Source: Profundicola sp051011115
GTDB taxonomy: Bacteria > Bacteroidota > Bacteroidia > Flavobacteriales > Weeksellaceae
DNA: 45,642 bases
Direction: 5' to 3'
Assembly (NCBI GenBank): GCA_051011115.1
Contig: JBPCUN010000117.1
Location: 1 to 45,642 of the forward strand
The position numbers and the translations under genes were made by a program. The notes under the pieces are model-generated. The model ran no database searches, was not told the DNA's origin, and worked only from the letters and a program-made list of their open reading frames with translations. Of this stretch, positions 1-8,213 are shown in pieces (positions within the stretch are counted from its first letter, which is position 1; the number at the start of each line of letters is the position of its first letter).

Positions 1-432
1 GGTTTAGGAGATGCAGTAGCTGATAAGAAAATTATTGATTACGCTTTAGAAGAATTAGCGAAGATTACAGGTCAGAAACCTGTTGCTACAATTTCTAAAA
101 AGGATGTTGCTTCTTTTAAGTTAAGAAAGGGAATGCCTATCGGTGCAAAAGTTACGTTACGTCGTGTTAAGATGTATGAATTTTTAGATCGCTTGGTTTC
201 TACAGCATTACCTAGGGTTCGTGATTTTAACGGTATTAATCCTAATGGTTTTGACGGTAGAGGTAATTATAATTTAGGAATCACTGAACAAATTATTTTC
301 CCTGAGATAGACATTGATAAGGTGAAAAAAATCCAAGGGATGGATATTACCTTTGTTACAACTGCCAAGACAGATAAAGAAGCAAAAGCTCTTTTAGAAA
401 AATTTGGTTTACCATTTAAAAAGAACAAGTAA
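1..432 (+). CDS. rplE: 50S ribosomal protein L5 (5'-truncated by window)
   Basis: L5 binds 5S rRNA and sits in the central protuberance of the large subunit. The reading frame is open from base 1, so the gene enters from the left; 143 codons are present and roughly the first 40 of a ~183-residue L5 are missing. Recognisable L5 segments are GQKPV near the start, KLRKGMPIGAKVTLR, the RDFNGIN stretch, and the C-terminal GITEQIIFPEID and DITFVTTAKTD segments. The internal ATG at 133 is not a real start because homologous sequence continues upstream of it. rpsN follows after one base, as in the spc operon. Confidence 0.98.
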   Translation, partial: GLGDAVADKKIIDYALEELAKITGQKPVATISKKDVASFKLRKGMPIGAKVTLRRVKMYEFLDRLVSTALPRVRDFNGINPNGFDGRGNYNLGITEQIIFPEIDIDKVKKIQGMDITFVTTAKTDKEAKALLEKFGLPFKKNK

Positions 433-433
433 G

Positions 434-703
434 ATGGCAAAAGAAAGTATGAAAGCGCGTGAGCGCAAAAGACAAAGAATGGTAGAGAAGTATGCTGAAA
501 AACGCAAAGCTTTAAAAGAAGCTGGCGATTATGAAGCACTTCAAAGACTTCCGAAAAATGCTTCTCCGGTACGTTTACATAATAGATGTAAATTAACTGG
601 AAGACCTAGAGGTTATATGCGTCAGTTCGGTTTATCTAGAGTTACATTTAGAGAAATGGCAAATAAAGGTTTAATCCCTGGTGTAACAAAGGCTAGTTGG
701 TAA
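434..703 (+). CDS. rpsN: 30S ribosomal protein S14
   Basis: S14 is a small-subunit head protein that binds 16S rRNA. The start at 434 (MAKESMKARE) gives 89 residues, the length of the long, zinc-independent S14 form; the short form of ~61 residues with two CxxC pairs is absent, and only one Cys (NRCKLTGRPRGY) is left. The conserved C-terminus RQFGLSRVTFRE...KGLIPGVTKASW is present. An upstream in-frame ATG at 404 lies inside rplE and would add unrelated residues, so I rejected it. It is one base downstream of rplE and followed closely by rpsH, so cotranscribed. Confidence 0.98.
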   Translation: MAKESMKARERKRQRMVEKYAEKRKALKEAGDYEALQRLPKNASPVRLHNRCKLTGRPRGYMRQFGLSRVTFREMANKGLIPGVTKASW

Positions 704-721
704 TTATTAAATAACAGAATC

Positions 722-1123
722 ATGCATACAGACCCAATTTCAGATTATTTAACACGCATTAGAAATGCAATGATGGCTGGTCATAAATTAGTAGAAGTAC
801 CTGCTTCTAATGTAAAGAAAGATATTACAAAAATTCTTTATGATCAAGGTTATATTTTAAACTATAAGTTTGAAGAAGGAGATAACCATCAAGGAATCAT
901 TAAAATTGCACTTAAATACGATAAGGCGACTAAAGTTCCAGCTATCAGAAAAATGGAACGAGCTTCTAAACCAGGATTAAGAAAATATGCTGGCTCAAAG
1001 GAATTACCTCGTGTATTAAACGGATTAGGAATCGCAATTGTTTCCACTTCACATGGTGTTATGACAGACAAACAAGCTCGCCAAGAAAATGTAGGTGGTG
1101 AAGTTTTATGTTATATCTATTAA
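722..1123 (+). CDS. rpsH: 30S ribosomal protein S8
   Basis: S8 is a primary 16S rRNA-binding protein of the small-subunit platform and, in enterobacteria, the translational repressor of the spc operon. The 133-residue product begins MHTDPISDYLTRIRNA, the standard S8 opening, and ends with the conserved STSHGVMTDKQARQ...GGEVLCYIY segment that contacts rRNA. Length is normal. It sits between rpsN and rplF with short A-rich gaps and no purine-rich Shine-Dalgarno motif, as usual in Bacteroidota. Confidence 0.98.
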   Translation: MHTDPISDYLTRIRNAMMAGHKLVEVPASNVKKDITKILYDQGYILNYKFEEGDNHQGIIKIALKYDKATKVPAIRKMERASKPGLRKYAGSKELPRVLNGLGIAIVSTSHGVMTDKQARQENVGGEVLCYIY

Positions 1124-1137
1124 AAAAATAAAATAAG

Positions 1138-1683
1138 ATGTCACGAATAGGATTATCCCCAATAACAATACCCGCTGGAATTACAGTCTCTGTAGACGGT
1201 AATATAGTTACGGTTAAGAGTAGTAAGAAAGAGTTAAAACAGGAATTAAGAGAAGGTTTTATCGTTAATATTGACGATAATCAAGTTTCTTTAGAAAGAC
1301 CTTCTGAGAAAAAAGAGCACAAGGCCTTACATGGTCTTTATAGATCTCTAATTCATAATATGATTGTAGGTCTTGATAAAGGATTCACTAAAGAATTAGA
1401 ACTTGTTGGGGTTGGATACCGTGCATCTAATCAAGGTCAGAAATTAGATTTATCTTTAGGATTTTCTCATAATATTGTGATTGAATTACCTGAAGAGGTT
1501 TCTGTAGAGACAGTTTCTGAAAAAGGTAAGAATCCATTAATTAAATTGTCTTCTTATGACAAACAATTAATAGGTATGATTGCTGCTAAAATTAGAGCTT
1601 TCCGTAAACCAGAACCTTACAAAGGTAAAGGAGTAAGATTTGTAGGAGAAAATATTAGACGTAAAGCAGGTAAATCTGCATAA
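1138..1683 (+). CDS. rplF: 50S ribosomal protein L6
   Basis: L6 lies near the factor-binding site of the large subunit. The 181-residue product has the family opening MSRIGLSPITIPAG, the two repeated alpha/beta domains (about residues 1-80 and 85-165), and the conserved C-terminal signature PEPYKGKGVRF followed by a basic tail (RRKAGKSA). Length matches other L6 proteins. The gene starts 14 bases after rpsH and leads to rplR after 14 bases, the expected spc-operon order. Confidence 0.98.
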   Translation: MSRIGLSPITIPAGITVSVDGNIVTVKSSKKELKQELREGFIVNIDDNQVSLERPSEKKEHKALHGLYRSLIHNMIVGLDKGFTKELELVGVGYRASNQGQKLDLSLGFSHNIVIELPEEVSVETVSEKGKNPLIKLSSYDKQLIGMIAAKIRAFRKPEPYKGKGVRFVGENIRRKAGKSA

Positions 1684-1697
1684 TAAACGAAATTATT

Positions 1698-2051
1698 ATG
1701 GCTATCAATAAAACTGAAAAAAGGTTAAAAATTAAAAGAAGAGTACGCAAAAATATTTTTGGTACTGCAGAGCGTCCTCGCTTATCTGTTTATAAATCAA
1801 ATAAAGAGATATATGCTCAAATCATAGATGATTTAAATGGGGTGACGTTAGTTTCTGCTTCTTCTAGAGAAAAAGAAATTTCTGATGAAGGTACTAAAGC
1901 TGAAAAATCTACTTTAGTAGGTAAGAAAATCGCTGAAAAAGCAATTGCTCAAGGTATTGAATCTGTTATTTTTGACAGAAACGGATTTGTTTATCATGGA
2001 AGAGTTAAATCATTGGCAGATGGTGCCAGAGAAGGAGGATTAAAATTCTAA
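1698..2051 (+). CDS. rplR: 50S ribosomal protein L18
   Basis: L18 binds 5S rRNA together with L5 and L25. The product has 117 residues, normal for the family, with a lysine/arginine-rich N-terminus (about 1-20), the conserved RPRLSVYKSNKEIYAQIIDD segment, and the C-terminal VIFDRNGFVYHGRVKSLADGAREGGLKF that is diagnostic of L18. It lies between rplF and rpsE in the spc operon with 9-14 base gaps. Confidence 0.98.
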   Translation: MAINKTEKRLKIKRRVRKNIFGTAERPRLSVYKSNKEIYAQIIDDLNGVTLVSASSREKEISDEGTKAEKSTLVGKKIAEKAIAQGIESVIFDRNGFVYHGRVKSLADGAREGGLKF

Positions 2052-2060
2052 TAAAGAAAT

Positions 2061-2582
2061 ATGCTTGGATTTAAAAATATAGAAAGAGTTAAACCTGGGG
2101 GTTTAGAATTAGTTGATAGATTAGTTGGCGTTCAGCGTGTAACTAAAGTAACAAAAGGTGGTCGTGCTTTTGGTTTTTCAGCAATCGTAGTTGTAGGAGA
2201 TGAAAAAGGTGTTGTTGGTTACGGTTTAGGTAAATCTAAAGATGTAGCTTCAGCTATTCAAAAAGCAATTGAAGATGCTAAGAAAAACTTAGTTAGGATT
2301 CCTTTAGAAGGAAATACTATTCCTCATGAGCAAGAATCTCGATTTGGAGGTGCTCAAATTTTCATGAGACCGGCTTCAACAGGTACTGGTCTTATCGCTG
2401 GTGGTGCTGTTCGTGCAGTATTGGAATCAGTTGGTATTCACGATGTATTATCTAAGTCTAAAGGTTCATCTAACCCACATAACGTTGTTAAAGCTACAAT
2501 GAAAGCTTTATTAAGTCTGCGTAGTGTTCATGAGATTTCTAGATTAAGAGGTATTCCTGTTAAAAAAGTTTTTAACGGCTAA
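2061..2582 (+). CDS. rpsE: 30S ribosomal protein S5
   Basis: S5 contributes to decoding accuracy at the mRNA entry side of the small subunit. The 173-residue product has the N-terminal double-stranded-RNA-binding-like domain (VTKGGRAFGFSAIVVVGDEKGVVGYGLGKS, about residues 30-60) and the C-terminal domain with PASTGTGLIAGGAVRAVLE. The start MLGFKNIERVKPGG follows rplR by 9 bases and agrees with flavobacterial S5 proteins as I remember them. rpmD follows after 11 bases. Confidence 0.98.
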   Translation: MLGFKNIERVKPGGLELVDRLVGVQRVTKVTKGGRAFGFSAIVVVGDEKGVVGYGLGKSKDVASAIQKAIEDAKKNLVRIPLEGNTIPHEQESRFGGAQIFMRPASTGTGLIAGGAVRAVLESVGIHDVLSKSKGSSNPHNVVKATMKALLSLRSVHEISRLRGIPVKKVFNG

Positions 2583-2593
2583 AACACAATAAA

Positions 2594-2773
2594 ATGGCGA
2601 AAATTAAAATCACTCAAGTAAAGAGTGCAATCAATAGAACGAAAAGACAAAAAGCTACGTTAGAAGCATTAGGTTTTAGAAAATTAAACCAAACTGTGGA
2701 ACATGATGATTCAGCTGCTATCAAAGGTATGATTGCTAAAGTTGGACATTTGATTAAAGTAGAAAAAGCTTAA
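2594..2773 (+). CDS. rpmD: 50S ribosomal protein L30
   Basis: L30 is a small large-subunit protein. I translated this short gene directly: 59 residues starting MAKIKITQVKSAINRT and ending KGMIAKVGHLIKVEKA, with the conserved central segment KATLEALGFRKLNQTVEH typical of bacterial L30. Its place between rpsE and rplO, with 11 and 16 base gaps, is the standard spc-operon position, so it is certainly cotranscribed. Confidence 0.97.
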   Translation: MAKIKITQVKSAINRTKRQKATLEALGFRKLNQTVEHDDSAAIKGMIAKVGHLIKVEKA

Positions 2774-2789
2774 TCTTAAAGTTAATAGA

Positions 2790-3242
2790 ATGAAATTAAG
2801 TAATTTACAACCTGCATCAGGTTCAGTTAAAAAGAAGTACAGAAAAGGTAGAGGAGAAGGTTCAGGTAACGCAGGGACTTCTGGAAGAGGACACAACGGA
2901 GCTAAATCTAGGTCTGGTTATTCTAGAAAGGTTGGTTTTGAAGGTGGTCAGATGCCTTTACAAAGACGTGTACCGAAGTTTGGATTTACAAATATCAACA
3001 GAAAGGAATACAGAGTTATTAATTTAGATACCTTACAAGCGTTTATTGATGATAAAGGTATTTCTGGGACTATAAACAACCAAGTTTTAGTTGATAATGG
3101 TCTTGCTCAAAAAAATGATATCATTAAGATTTTAGGTAGAGGGGAATTAACTTCTGCTATTAATATTCAGTGTGATAAATTTACTAAGTCTGCCGTAGAA
3201 GCTATTGAAAAAGCTGGAGGTAAGGCAATAGTTAATGATTAA
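2790..3242 (+). CDS. rplO: 50S ribosomal protein L15
   Basis: L15 is a late-assembly large-subunit protein with a long Gly/Arg-rich N-terminal extension. The 150-residue product shows that extension (KKYRKGRGEGSGNAGTSGRGHNGAKSRSG, about residues 15-45), the conserved FEGGQMPLQRRVPKFGF block, and the C-terminal globular domain with KILGRGELT and the AVEAIEKAGGKA motif. Length is normal. It ends 9 bases before secY, the usual coupling between ribosomal and translocase genes. Confidence 0.98.
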   Translation: MKLSNLQPASGSVKKKYRKGRGEGSGNAGTSGRGHNGAKSRSGYSRKVGFEGGQMPLQRRVPKFGFTNINRKEYRVINLDTLQAFIDDKGISGTINNQVLVDNGLAQKNDIIKILGRGELTSAINIQCDKFTKSAVEAIEKAGGKAIVND

Positions 3243-3251
3243 AACAAGTAA

Positions 3252-4622
3252 ATGAAAGGCTTTATTGAAACCATTAAAAATATCTGGGAAATTAAGGAAT
3301 TGCGTGATAAAATTTTATTAACGCTATTTTTTATCTTAATTTACCGCCTAGGATCTCATATTCCATTACCTGGTATTGATTTGACCAATATTGATGCAGA
3401 TGTATTATCTGCACGTGGTTCTCAAGAGGGGAATGGATTCTTGAGTTTATTAAATGCTTTTACAGGAGGTGGCTTTAGCCGTGCTTCTATTTTAGCATTA
3501 GGTATTATGCCTTATATATCGGCTAGTATCGTTGTACAGTTAATGGGACTTGCCTTACCCAGTTTACAAAAATTACAGAAAGAAGGCGAAAGTGGTCGCA
3601 AGAAAGTTACCCAAATTACTAGATGGCTTACTATCATTATATGTTTAGTTCAAGCCCCTACTTATTTAGGTTCTGTTACTCAATTTTTCCTTCCTTATAG
3701 CGACCCAGCTATCAATCCGGCTTATTTAATTGATCCATCGAGTTTCTGGTTTTGGTTTCCAGCTACTGTGATTTTGGTTACGGGAACGATGTTTGCAATG
3801 TGGTTAGGAGAGAAAATCACAGATAAAGGAATTGGTAATGGTATTTCATTATTAATTATGGTTGGTATTATGGCTGATTTACCTAAATCTTTCTTTGCTG
3901 AACTTACATCACAACCTCTAATCTTCGTGTTATTTGAAGTTGTTGGTTTATTAATATGTATTGCATTATGTGTACTTTTGGTGATGGCCGTTAGAAAAGT
4001 TCCTGTGCAATATGTAGGAAGAGCCCAAGCTGGAAGCAGTAATTTCATGAAGACTTTCACAAATACTGTTCGTCAGTACATTCCATTGAAAGTAAATGCT
4101 GCTGGGGTTATGCCAATTATATTCGCTCAAGCAATTATGTTTTTACCTGGGGTATTAGCTAATTTCATATATGAAGAGGGCAAGGTTCCTGGATTCTTTC
4201 AAAGTTTGAGTGATCCATTTAGCTTTTGGTATTGTGTTGTTTTTGCTATACTTATTATTGTCTTTACATTCTTTTATACTGCAGTTACGATTCCAGTAAA
4301 TCAAATGGCAGAAGACTTAAGAAGAAACGGAGGTATAATTCCAAGAGTGAAGCCAGGAAAAGATACAGCAGACTTTTTAGATGATATTTTATCTAAAATC
4401 ACTCTGCCTGGTTCAATATTTTTGGCATTGCTTGCTATATTACCAGCAATTGTTAGTAATTTTGGCGTTGGTACTGGATTTTCATACTTCTTTGGTGGTA
4501 CATCTTTATTAATTCTTGTAGGAGTTACTTTAGATACTATGCAGCAAATCAATACCTATCTTCTTAATCATCACTATGATGGTATGATGAAGACAGATAG
4601 AGTTAATAAAAGAATGGCATAA
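3252..4622 (+). CDS. secY: Protein translocase subunit SecY
   Basis: SecY is the channel-forming subunit of the SecYEG protein-export complex in the inner membrane. The 456-residue product has about ten hydrophobic segments, beginning with one near residues 20-40 (LTLFFILIYRLGSHIPLPG). Family blocks visible are GIMPYISASIVVQL (about 85-98), the cytosolic loop QLQKEGESGRKK-type sequence, GIGNGISLLI (about 195-205), the C-terminal cytosolic loop MAEDLRRNGGIIPRVKPGKDT and the last helix region. It follows rplO and is directly followed by infA; no adk or map lies between, an arrangement I recall as common in Flavobacteriia. Confidence 0.98.
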   Translation: MKGFIETIKNIWEIKELRDKILLTLFFILIYRLGSHIPLPGIDLTNIDADVLSARGSQEGNGFLSLLNAFTGGGFSRASILALGIMPYISASIVVQLMGLALPSLQKLQKEGESGRKKVTQITRWLTIIICLVQAPTYLGSVTQFFLPYSDPAINPAYLIDPSSFWFWFPATVILVTGTMFAMWLGEKITDKGIGNGISLLIMVGIMADLPKSFFAELTSQPLIFVLFEVVGLLICIALCVLLVMAVRKVPVQYVGRAQAGSSNFMKTFTNTVRQYIPLKVNAAGVMPIIFAQAIMFLPGVLANFIYEEGKVPGFFQSLSDPFSFWYCVVFAILIIVFTFFYTAVTIPVNQMAEDLRRNGGIIPRVKPGKDTADFLDDILSKITLPGSIFLALLAILPAIVSNFGVGTGFSYFFGGTSLLILVGVTLDTMQQINTYLLNHHYDGMMKTDRVNKRMA

Positions 4623-4642
4623 AATCTGTATCGTATAATATT

Positions 4643-4858
4643 ATGGCAAAACAAAAACATATTGAACAAGACGGAACAATCATAGAAGCATTATCTAATG
4701 CGATGTTTCGTGTAGAATTAGAGAATAATCATGTGGTGACTGCTCATATCTCTGGAAAAATGAGGATGCACTACATTAAACTTTTACCTGGTGATAAAGT
4801 TAAATTGGAAATGTCTCCATATGATTTGTCTAAAGGTAGAATCACTTATAGATATTAA
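4643..4858 (+). CDS. infA: Translation initiation factor IF-1
   Basis: IF-1 binds the ribosomal A site during initiation. The 71-residue OB-fold protein begins MAKQKHIEQDGTIIEAL and contains the canonical FRVELENNHVVTAHISGKMR and LPGDKVKLEMSPYDLSKGRITYRY motifs, essentially the whole family signature. It lies 20 bases after secY and 45 bases before rpmJ, the usual end of the spc operon. Confidence 0.98.
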   Translation: MAKQKHIEQDGTIIEALSNAMFRVELENNHVVTAHISGKMRMHYIKLLPGDKVKLEMSPYDLSKGRITYRY

Positions 4859-4903
4859 TAAAATTAGAAGATTGAGAAATCGGACCATAAAAAAACTATA
4901 ATA

Positions 4904-5020
4904 ATGAAAGTAAGAGCATCGGTTAAGAAACGAAGTGCGGAATGCAAGATCGTTCGTAGAAAGGGTCGCTTATATGTGATCAATAAAAAAAATCCAAAGT
5001 TTAAACAAAGACAAGGTTAA
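4904..5020 (+). CDS. rpmJ: 50S ribosomal protein L36, zinc-free form
   Basis: L36 is the smallest large-subunit protein. I translated 38 residues: MKVRASVKKRSAECK...GRLYVINKKNPKFKQRQG. The N-terminal MKVRASVKK and C-terminal KQRQG are diagnostic. The zinc-binding version of L36 has three Cys and one His; here only the Cys in SAEC remains and the His before KQRQG is Phe, so this is the C-minus, zinc-independent form. It lies between infA and rpsM, the expected order. Confidence 0.97.
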   Translation: MKVRASVKKRSAECKIVRRKGRLYVINKKNPKFKQRQG

Positions 5021-5032
5021 TTCAAGATAATT

Positions 5033-5410
5033 ATGGCACGTATTGCAGGAGTAGATTTACCAAAAAACAAACGAGGTGTTATCGGACTTACTTATATCTA
5101 CGGTATAGGAAGAAGCACAGCTAAGAAAATTCTTGATCAAGCCAATGTTGACGAGAGTAAAAAAGTTATGGATTGGGATGATGAAGACATCAATGCTATC
5201 CGTAAATCTTTATCAGATAATTATAAAGTAGAAGGAGAATTAAGATCTGAGGTTCAAATTAACGTTAAGCGATTAATGGATATTGGTAGCCAAAGAGGAA
5301 TTCGTCACAGACTTGGTTTACCTTTAAGAGGACAGAGAACGAAGAATAATTCTCGTACACGTAAAGGAAAAAGAAAAACTGTTGCGAACAAGAAAAAAGC
5401 AACTAAATAA
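5033..5410 (+). CDS. rpsM: 30S ribosomal protein S13
   Basis: S13 sits in the small-subunit head and contacts tRNA and the large subunit. The 125-residue product starts MARIAGVDLPKNKRGVIGLTYIYGIG, has the helix-two-turn-helix region GRSTAKKILDQANVD, the conserved GSQRGIRHRLGLPLRGQRTKNNSRTRKG signature (about 88-115), and a lysine-rich tail. It opens the alpha-operon part of the cluster, 12 bases after rpmJ and 9 bases before rpsK. Confidence 0.98.
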   Translation: MARIAGVDLPKNKRGVIGLTYIYGIGRSTAKKILDQANVDESKKVMDWDDEDINAIRKSLSDNYKVEGELRSEVQINVKRLMDIGSQRGIRHRLGLPLRGQRTKNNSRTRKGKRKTVANKKKATK

Positions 5411-5419
5411 TAATTAGTT

Positions 5420-5821
5420 ATGGCAAAAAAACAACAGAAAGGAGCTTCTAAAGCTAAGAAGCGCAATGTAAAAGTAGAAGCAACAGGAGAAGCTCACGTT
5501 CAAGCTACTTTCAACAACGTTATAATTTCTTTAACTAATAAGAAAGGAGAAGTAATCTCTTGGTCATCTGCTGGTAAAATGGGTTTCAGGGGTTCTAAAA
5601 AGAATACACCGTATGCAGCTCAAGTTGCAGCAGAAGATTGTTCTAAGAAAGCTTACGAAGCTGGATTAAGAAGAGTAAAAGTATTTGTAAAAGGTCCAGG
5701 ACAAGGTAGAGAATCTGCGATTCGTTCTATTCATAATGCTGGTATTGAAGTTAGCGAAATAGTAGATGTTACGCCAATACCACATAACGGATGTAGACCA
5801 CCAAAAAGAAGAAGAGTTTAA
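5420..5821 (+). CDS. rpsK: 30S ribosomal protein S11
   Basis: S11 is a platform protein that contacts the mRNA exit channel. The 133-residue product has a lysine-rich N-terminus, then EAHVQATFNNVIISLTNKKGEVISWSSAGKMGFRGSKKNTP (about 25-65), GPGQGRESAIRSIHNAGIEV, and the invariant C-terminal DVTPIPHNGCRPPKRRRV. All are S11 hallmarks. It is followed by a 70-base AT-rich gap before rpsD in which I see no clear promoter or terminator. Confidence 0.98.
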   Translation: MAKKQQKGASKAKKRNVKVEATGEAHVQATFNNVIISLTNKKGEVISWSSAGKMGFRGSKKNTPYAAQVAAEDCSKKAYEAGLRRVKVFVKGPGQGRESAIRSIHNAGIEVSEIVDVTPIPHNGCRPPKRRRV

Positions 5822-5891
5822 TCACATTTATTTATAAATTACAGATTATCGAAGGATAAGCCTTAATTCATAATCATTATTTTTAACAACT

Positions 5892-6494
5892 ATGGCAAGA
5901 TATACAGGACCTAAAACTAAAATCGCTAGAAAATTCGGTCAACCGATTTTTGGTGATGACAAATCATTCGAGAGAAAGAAATATCCACCAGGACAACATG
6001 GTCCTAACAGAAGACGTGGAAAAAAATCAGAGTACGCAGTACAATTGATGGAGAAACAAAAGGCTAAATATACTTATGGTATTTTAGAAAGACAATTCTC
6101 TAATATGTACAAAGCGGCTACTAGAGCTACAGGAATTACAGGTGAAGTTTTACTTCAAATGTGCGAAAGACGATTAGATAATGTTGTTTATCGTTTGGGT
6201 ATTGCACCTTCAAGACCAGCAGCACGTCAATTAGTTACACACAAGCATATTACCGTAAATGGTGAAATCTTGAATATCCCTTCATACCAAGTAAAAGAAG
6301 GTGATGTAATCGAAATTAGAGAAAAATCTAAATCATTGACTGTGATAGAAGAATCACTTCTTGATAGAACTGAATACGAATGGTTGACTTGGAATGAGGC
6401 AACTAGATCAGGAGTTTTTCAAGCGATTCCTGAGAGAATTCAGATACCAGAAGATATCAAGGAAAATTTGATCGTAGAGCTTTACTCTAAATAA
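5892..6494 (+). CDS. rpsD: 30S ribosomal protein S4
   Basis: S4 nucleates small-subunit assembly and contributes to decoding fidelity. The 200-residue product begins MARYTGPKTKIARKFGQPIFG, has the KYPPGQHGPNRRRGKKSEYA segment, and an S4 RNA-binding domain at about residues 90-155 (RRLDNVVYRLGIAPSRPAARQLVTHKHITVNGE). It has no N-terminal Cys cluster, so it is the zinc-free S4 type. rpoA begins 29 bases later, consistent with the alpha operon. Confidence 0.98.
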   Translation: MARYTGPKTKIARKFGQPIFGDDKSFERKKYPPGQHGPNRRRGKKSEYAVQLMEKQKAKYTYGILERQFSNMYKAATRATGITGEVLLQMCERRLDNVVYRLGIAPSRPAARQLVTHKHITVNGEILNIPSYQVKEGDVIEIREKSKSLTVIEESLLDRTEYEWLTWNEATRSGVFQAIPERIQIPEDIKENLIVELYSK

Positions 6495-6523
6495 TAACTC
6501 ACAAATACGCTTTTTAAAAAAAT

Positions 6524-7516
6524 ATGGCTATTTTAAATTTTATTAAACCGGACAAGGTTGTTTTATTGGATGCTAATGATTACTCAGGAGAGTTTGAGTT
6601 TCGTCCCTTAGAACAAGGTTACGGATTAACTGTTGGTAATGCACTGCGTAGAGTACTTCTTTCTTCTTTAGAGGGGTTTGCTTTTACATCTGTGAAAATA
6701 GAAGGCGTTGATCATGAGTTTTCTACCATTTCAGGTGTTGTAGAAGATATTACAGAGATAATATTAAACCTTAAACAGGTTAGATTCAAAAAGCAAATTG
6801 ATGATGCAGATAGTGAAACCGTTTCTTTGTCCATATCTAACCAGGATCAATTCAAAGCCGGAGATATAAGCAAGAGTCTATCTGGTTTTCAAGTTCTAAA
6901 TCCAGATTTAGTGATTGCTAATATGGATAAGAATATTACTTTAGACCTTACACTAACAATTGGTAAAGGTCGTGGTTATGTTCCTGCAGAAGAAAATAAA
7001 GATGATAATGCTCCAATGGGTACAATCGCTATAGATTCTATCTTCACACCTATCAAAAATGTTAAATATAGCATAGATAATTATCGTGTAGAGCAGAAAA
7101 CGGATTACGAAAAATTGATCTTGAATATAGAGACCGACGGTTCTATCCATCCACAACAAGCTTTAACAGATGCTGCAAAGATTTTGATTCATCACTTTAT
7201 GTTGTTTTCTAACGAGAGAATTACACTTGAAGCTGAAGAGGTTGCGCAGAGCGATACTTATGATGAAGAGGCTCTTCACATGAGACAATTGTTAAAGACA
7301 AAATTAGTAGACATGGACTTGTCTGTACGAGCACTAAATTGCCTAAAGGCAGCAGAAGTTGATACACTAGGAGATTTAGTATCTTATTCAAAAGCTGATT
7401 TAATGAAATTCAGGAATTTTGGTAAGAAATCACTTACTGAATTGGATGAACTTGTAAGTAACAAGGGATTAAATTTCGGTATGGACATATCCAAATATAA
7501 ATTAGACGTAGAATAA
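6524..7516 (+). CDS. rpoA: DNA-directed RNA polymerase alpha subunit
   Basis: The alpha subunit forms the dimer on which RNA polymerase assembles, and its C-terminal domain contacts DNA and regulators. The 330-residue product has the N-terminal domain with FEFRPLEQGYGLTVGNALRRVLLSSLEG (about residues 25-55) and GRGYVPAEEN, an acidic linker around 235-255, and a C-terminal domain with LSVRALNCLKAAEVDTLGDLVSYSKADLMKFRNFGKKSLTELDE. Length is normal. It sits between rpsD and rplQ, 6 bases before the latter. Confidence 0.98.
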   Translation: MAILNFIKPDKVVLLDANDYSGEFEFRPLEQGYGLTVGNALRRVLLSSLEGFAFTSVKIEGVDHEFSTISGVVEDITEIILNLKQVRFKKQIDDADSETVSLSISNQDQFKAGDISKSLSGFQVLNPDLVIANMDKNITLDLTLTIGKGRGYVPAEENKDDNAPMGTIAIDSIFTPIKNVKYSIDNYRVEQKTDYEKLILNIETDGSIHPQQALTDAAKILIHHFMLFSNERITLEAEEVAQSDTYDEEALHMRQLLKTKLVDMDLSVRALNCLKAAEVDTLGDLVSYSKADLMKFRNFGKKSLTELDELVSNKGLNFGMDISKYKLDVE

Positions 7517-7522
7517 GAAATT

Positions 7523-7996
7523 ATGAGACACGGAAAAACATTTAACCACTTAGGTAGACAGAAAGGTCACCGTAAAGCTATGTTAGCAAACATGGGTTGC
7601 TCTTTAATTAAACATAAAAGAATCAATACTACTGTAGCTAAAGCTAAAGCCTTACGTAAATATATTGAGCCAATTATAACTTTGGCAAAAGAAGATACTA
7701 CGGCATCGCGTAGAAATGCCTTCAATTATTTGCAGGATAAACATGCTGTATCTGAATTATTCAGAGAGGTAAGTCCTAGAATTATGGAACGTCCAGGCGG
7801 GTACACTCGTATTATAAAAACTGGATTTAGAAAGGGTGATGCTGCTGAAATGGCTTTGATTGAACTTGTAGATTTCAATGAAATCTATAACCCTAATGAT
7901 GATGGTAAGAAAACAAGAAGAAGTAGAAGTAGACGTGGTGGTAGCAAGAAATCTGCTCAAACAGATACTGTGGTAGCTACTAAAGAAGAGGAATAA
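7523..7996 (+). CDS. rplQ: 50S ribosomal protein L17
   Basis: L17 is a large-subunit protein near the exit tunnel. The product begins MRHGKTFNHLGRQKGHRKAMLANM, contains HKRINTTVAKAKALRKYIEPIITLAKEDT and ends its core with PGGYTRIIKTGFRKGDAAEMALIELV. At 157 residues it is longer than the ~120-residue core because of a C-terminal tail rich in Arg, Ser and Lys followed by an acidic end (KEEE), a tail type I recall in Bacteroidota. It is the last gene of the ribosomal operon and is followed by a strong terminator. Confidence 0.98.
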   Translation: MRHGKTFNHLGRQKGHRKAMLANMGCSLIKHKRINTTVAKAKALRKYIEPIITLAKEDTTASRRNAFNYLQDKHAVSELFREVSPRIMERPGGYTRIIKTGFRKGDAAEMALIELVDFNEIYNPNDDGKKTRRSRSRRGGSKKSAQTDTVVATKEEE

Positions 7997-8018
7997 TAAC
8001 TATTCTTGTTTAAAATAT

Positions 8019-8052
8019 AAAGACGATTGTGTGAGCAATCGTCTTTTTTTTG
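8019..8052 (+). terminator. Rho-independent terminator of the ribosomal operon
   Basis: A perfect 9-bp stem (AGACGATTG at 8021-8029 pairing with CAATCGTCT at 8036-8044) with a 6-base loop is followed by a T-run. It lies 25 bases after the rplQ stop and should end transcription of the ribosomal operon before eno. Confidence 0.9.
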
Positions 8053-8146
8053 TCTTATATTTTTATTTTTCTTTCTAAAATGTTCTCACTTTTGCACTGG
8101 ATAGTTTTAATTAAATCTTTTTTATTGAGTTATTTCATGCTATTTA

Positions 8147-8180
8147 TTGTTTATTAAATGCATTTTATTGATTAAATTTG
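8147..8180 (+). promoter_or_regulatory. Candidate promoter of eno
   Basis: TAAATTTG at 8173-8180 matches the Flavobacterium -7 element TAnnTTTG exactly, and a TTG at 8147-8149 lies 23 bases upstream as a weak -33 element. It is after the rplQ terminator and 33 bases before the eno ATG. The -7 match is what I see directly; promoter activity is inferred. Confidence 0.5.
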
Positions 8181-8213
8181 AGGAAGATAATTATAACTAT
8201 TAAAATCAAAATT

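Noticed and set aside
404..433. Upstream ATG at 404 in frame with rpsN
   Set aside because: It lies inside rplE and adds residues not found in S14; the ATG at 434 gives the usual 89-residue protein.
8178..8213. TTG start for eno
   Set aside because: It would overlap the promoter-like TAAATTTG and adds 12 non-homologous residues; ATG at 8214 gives the canonical N-terminus.
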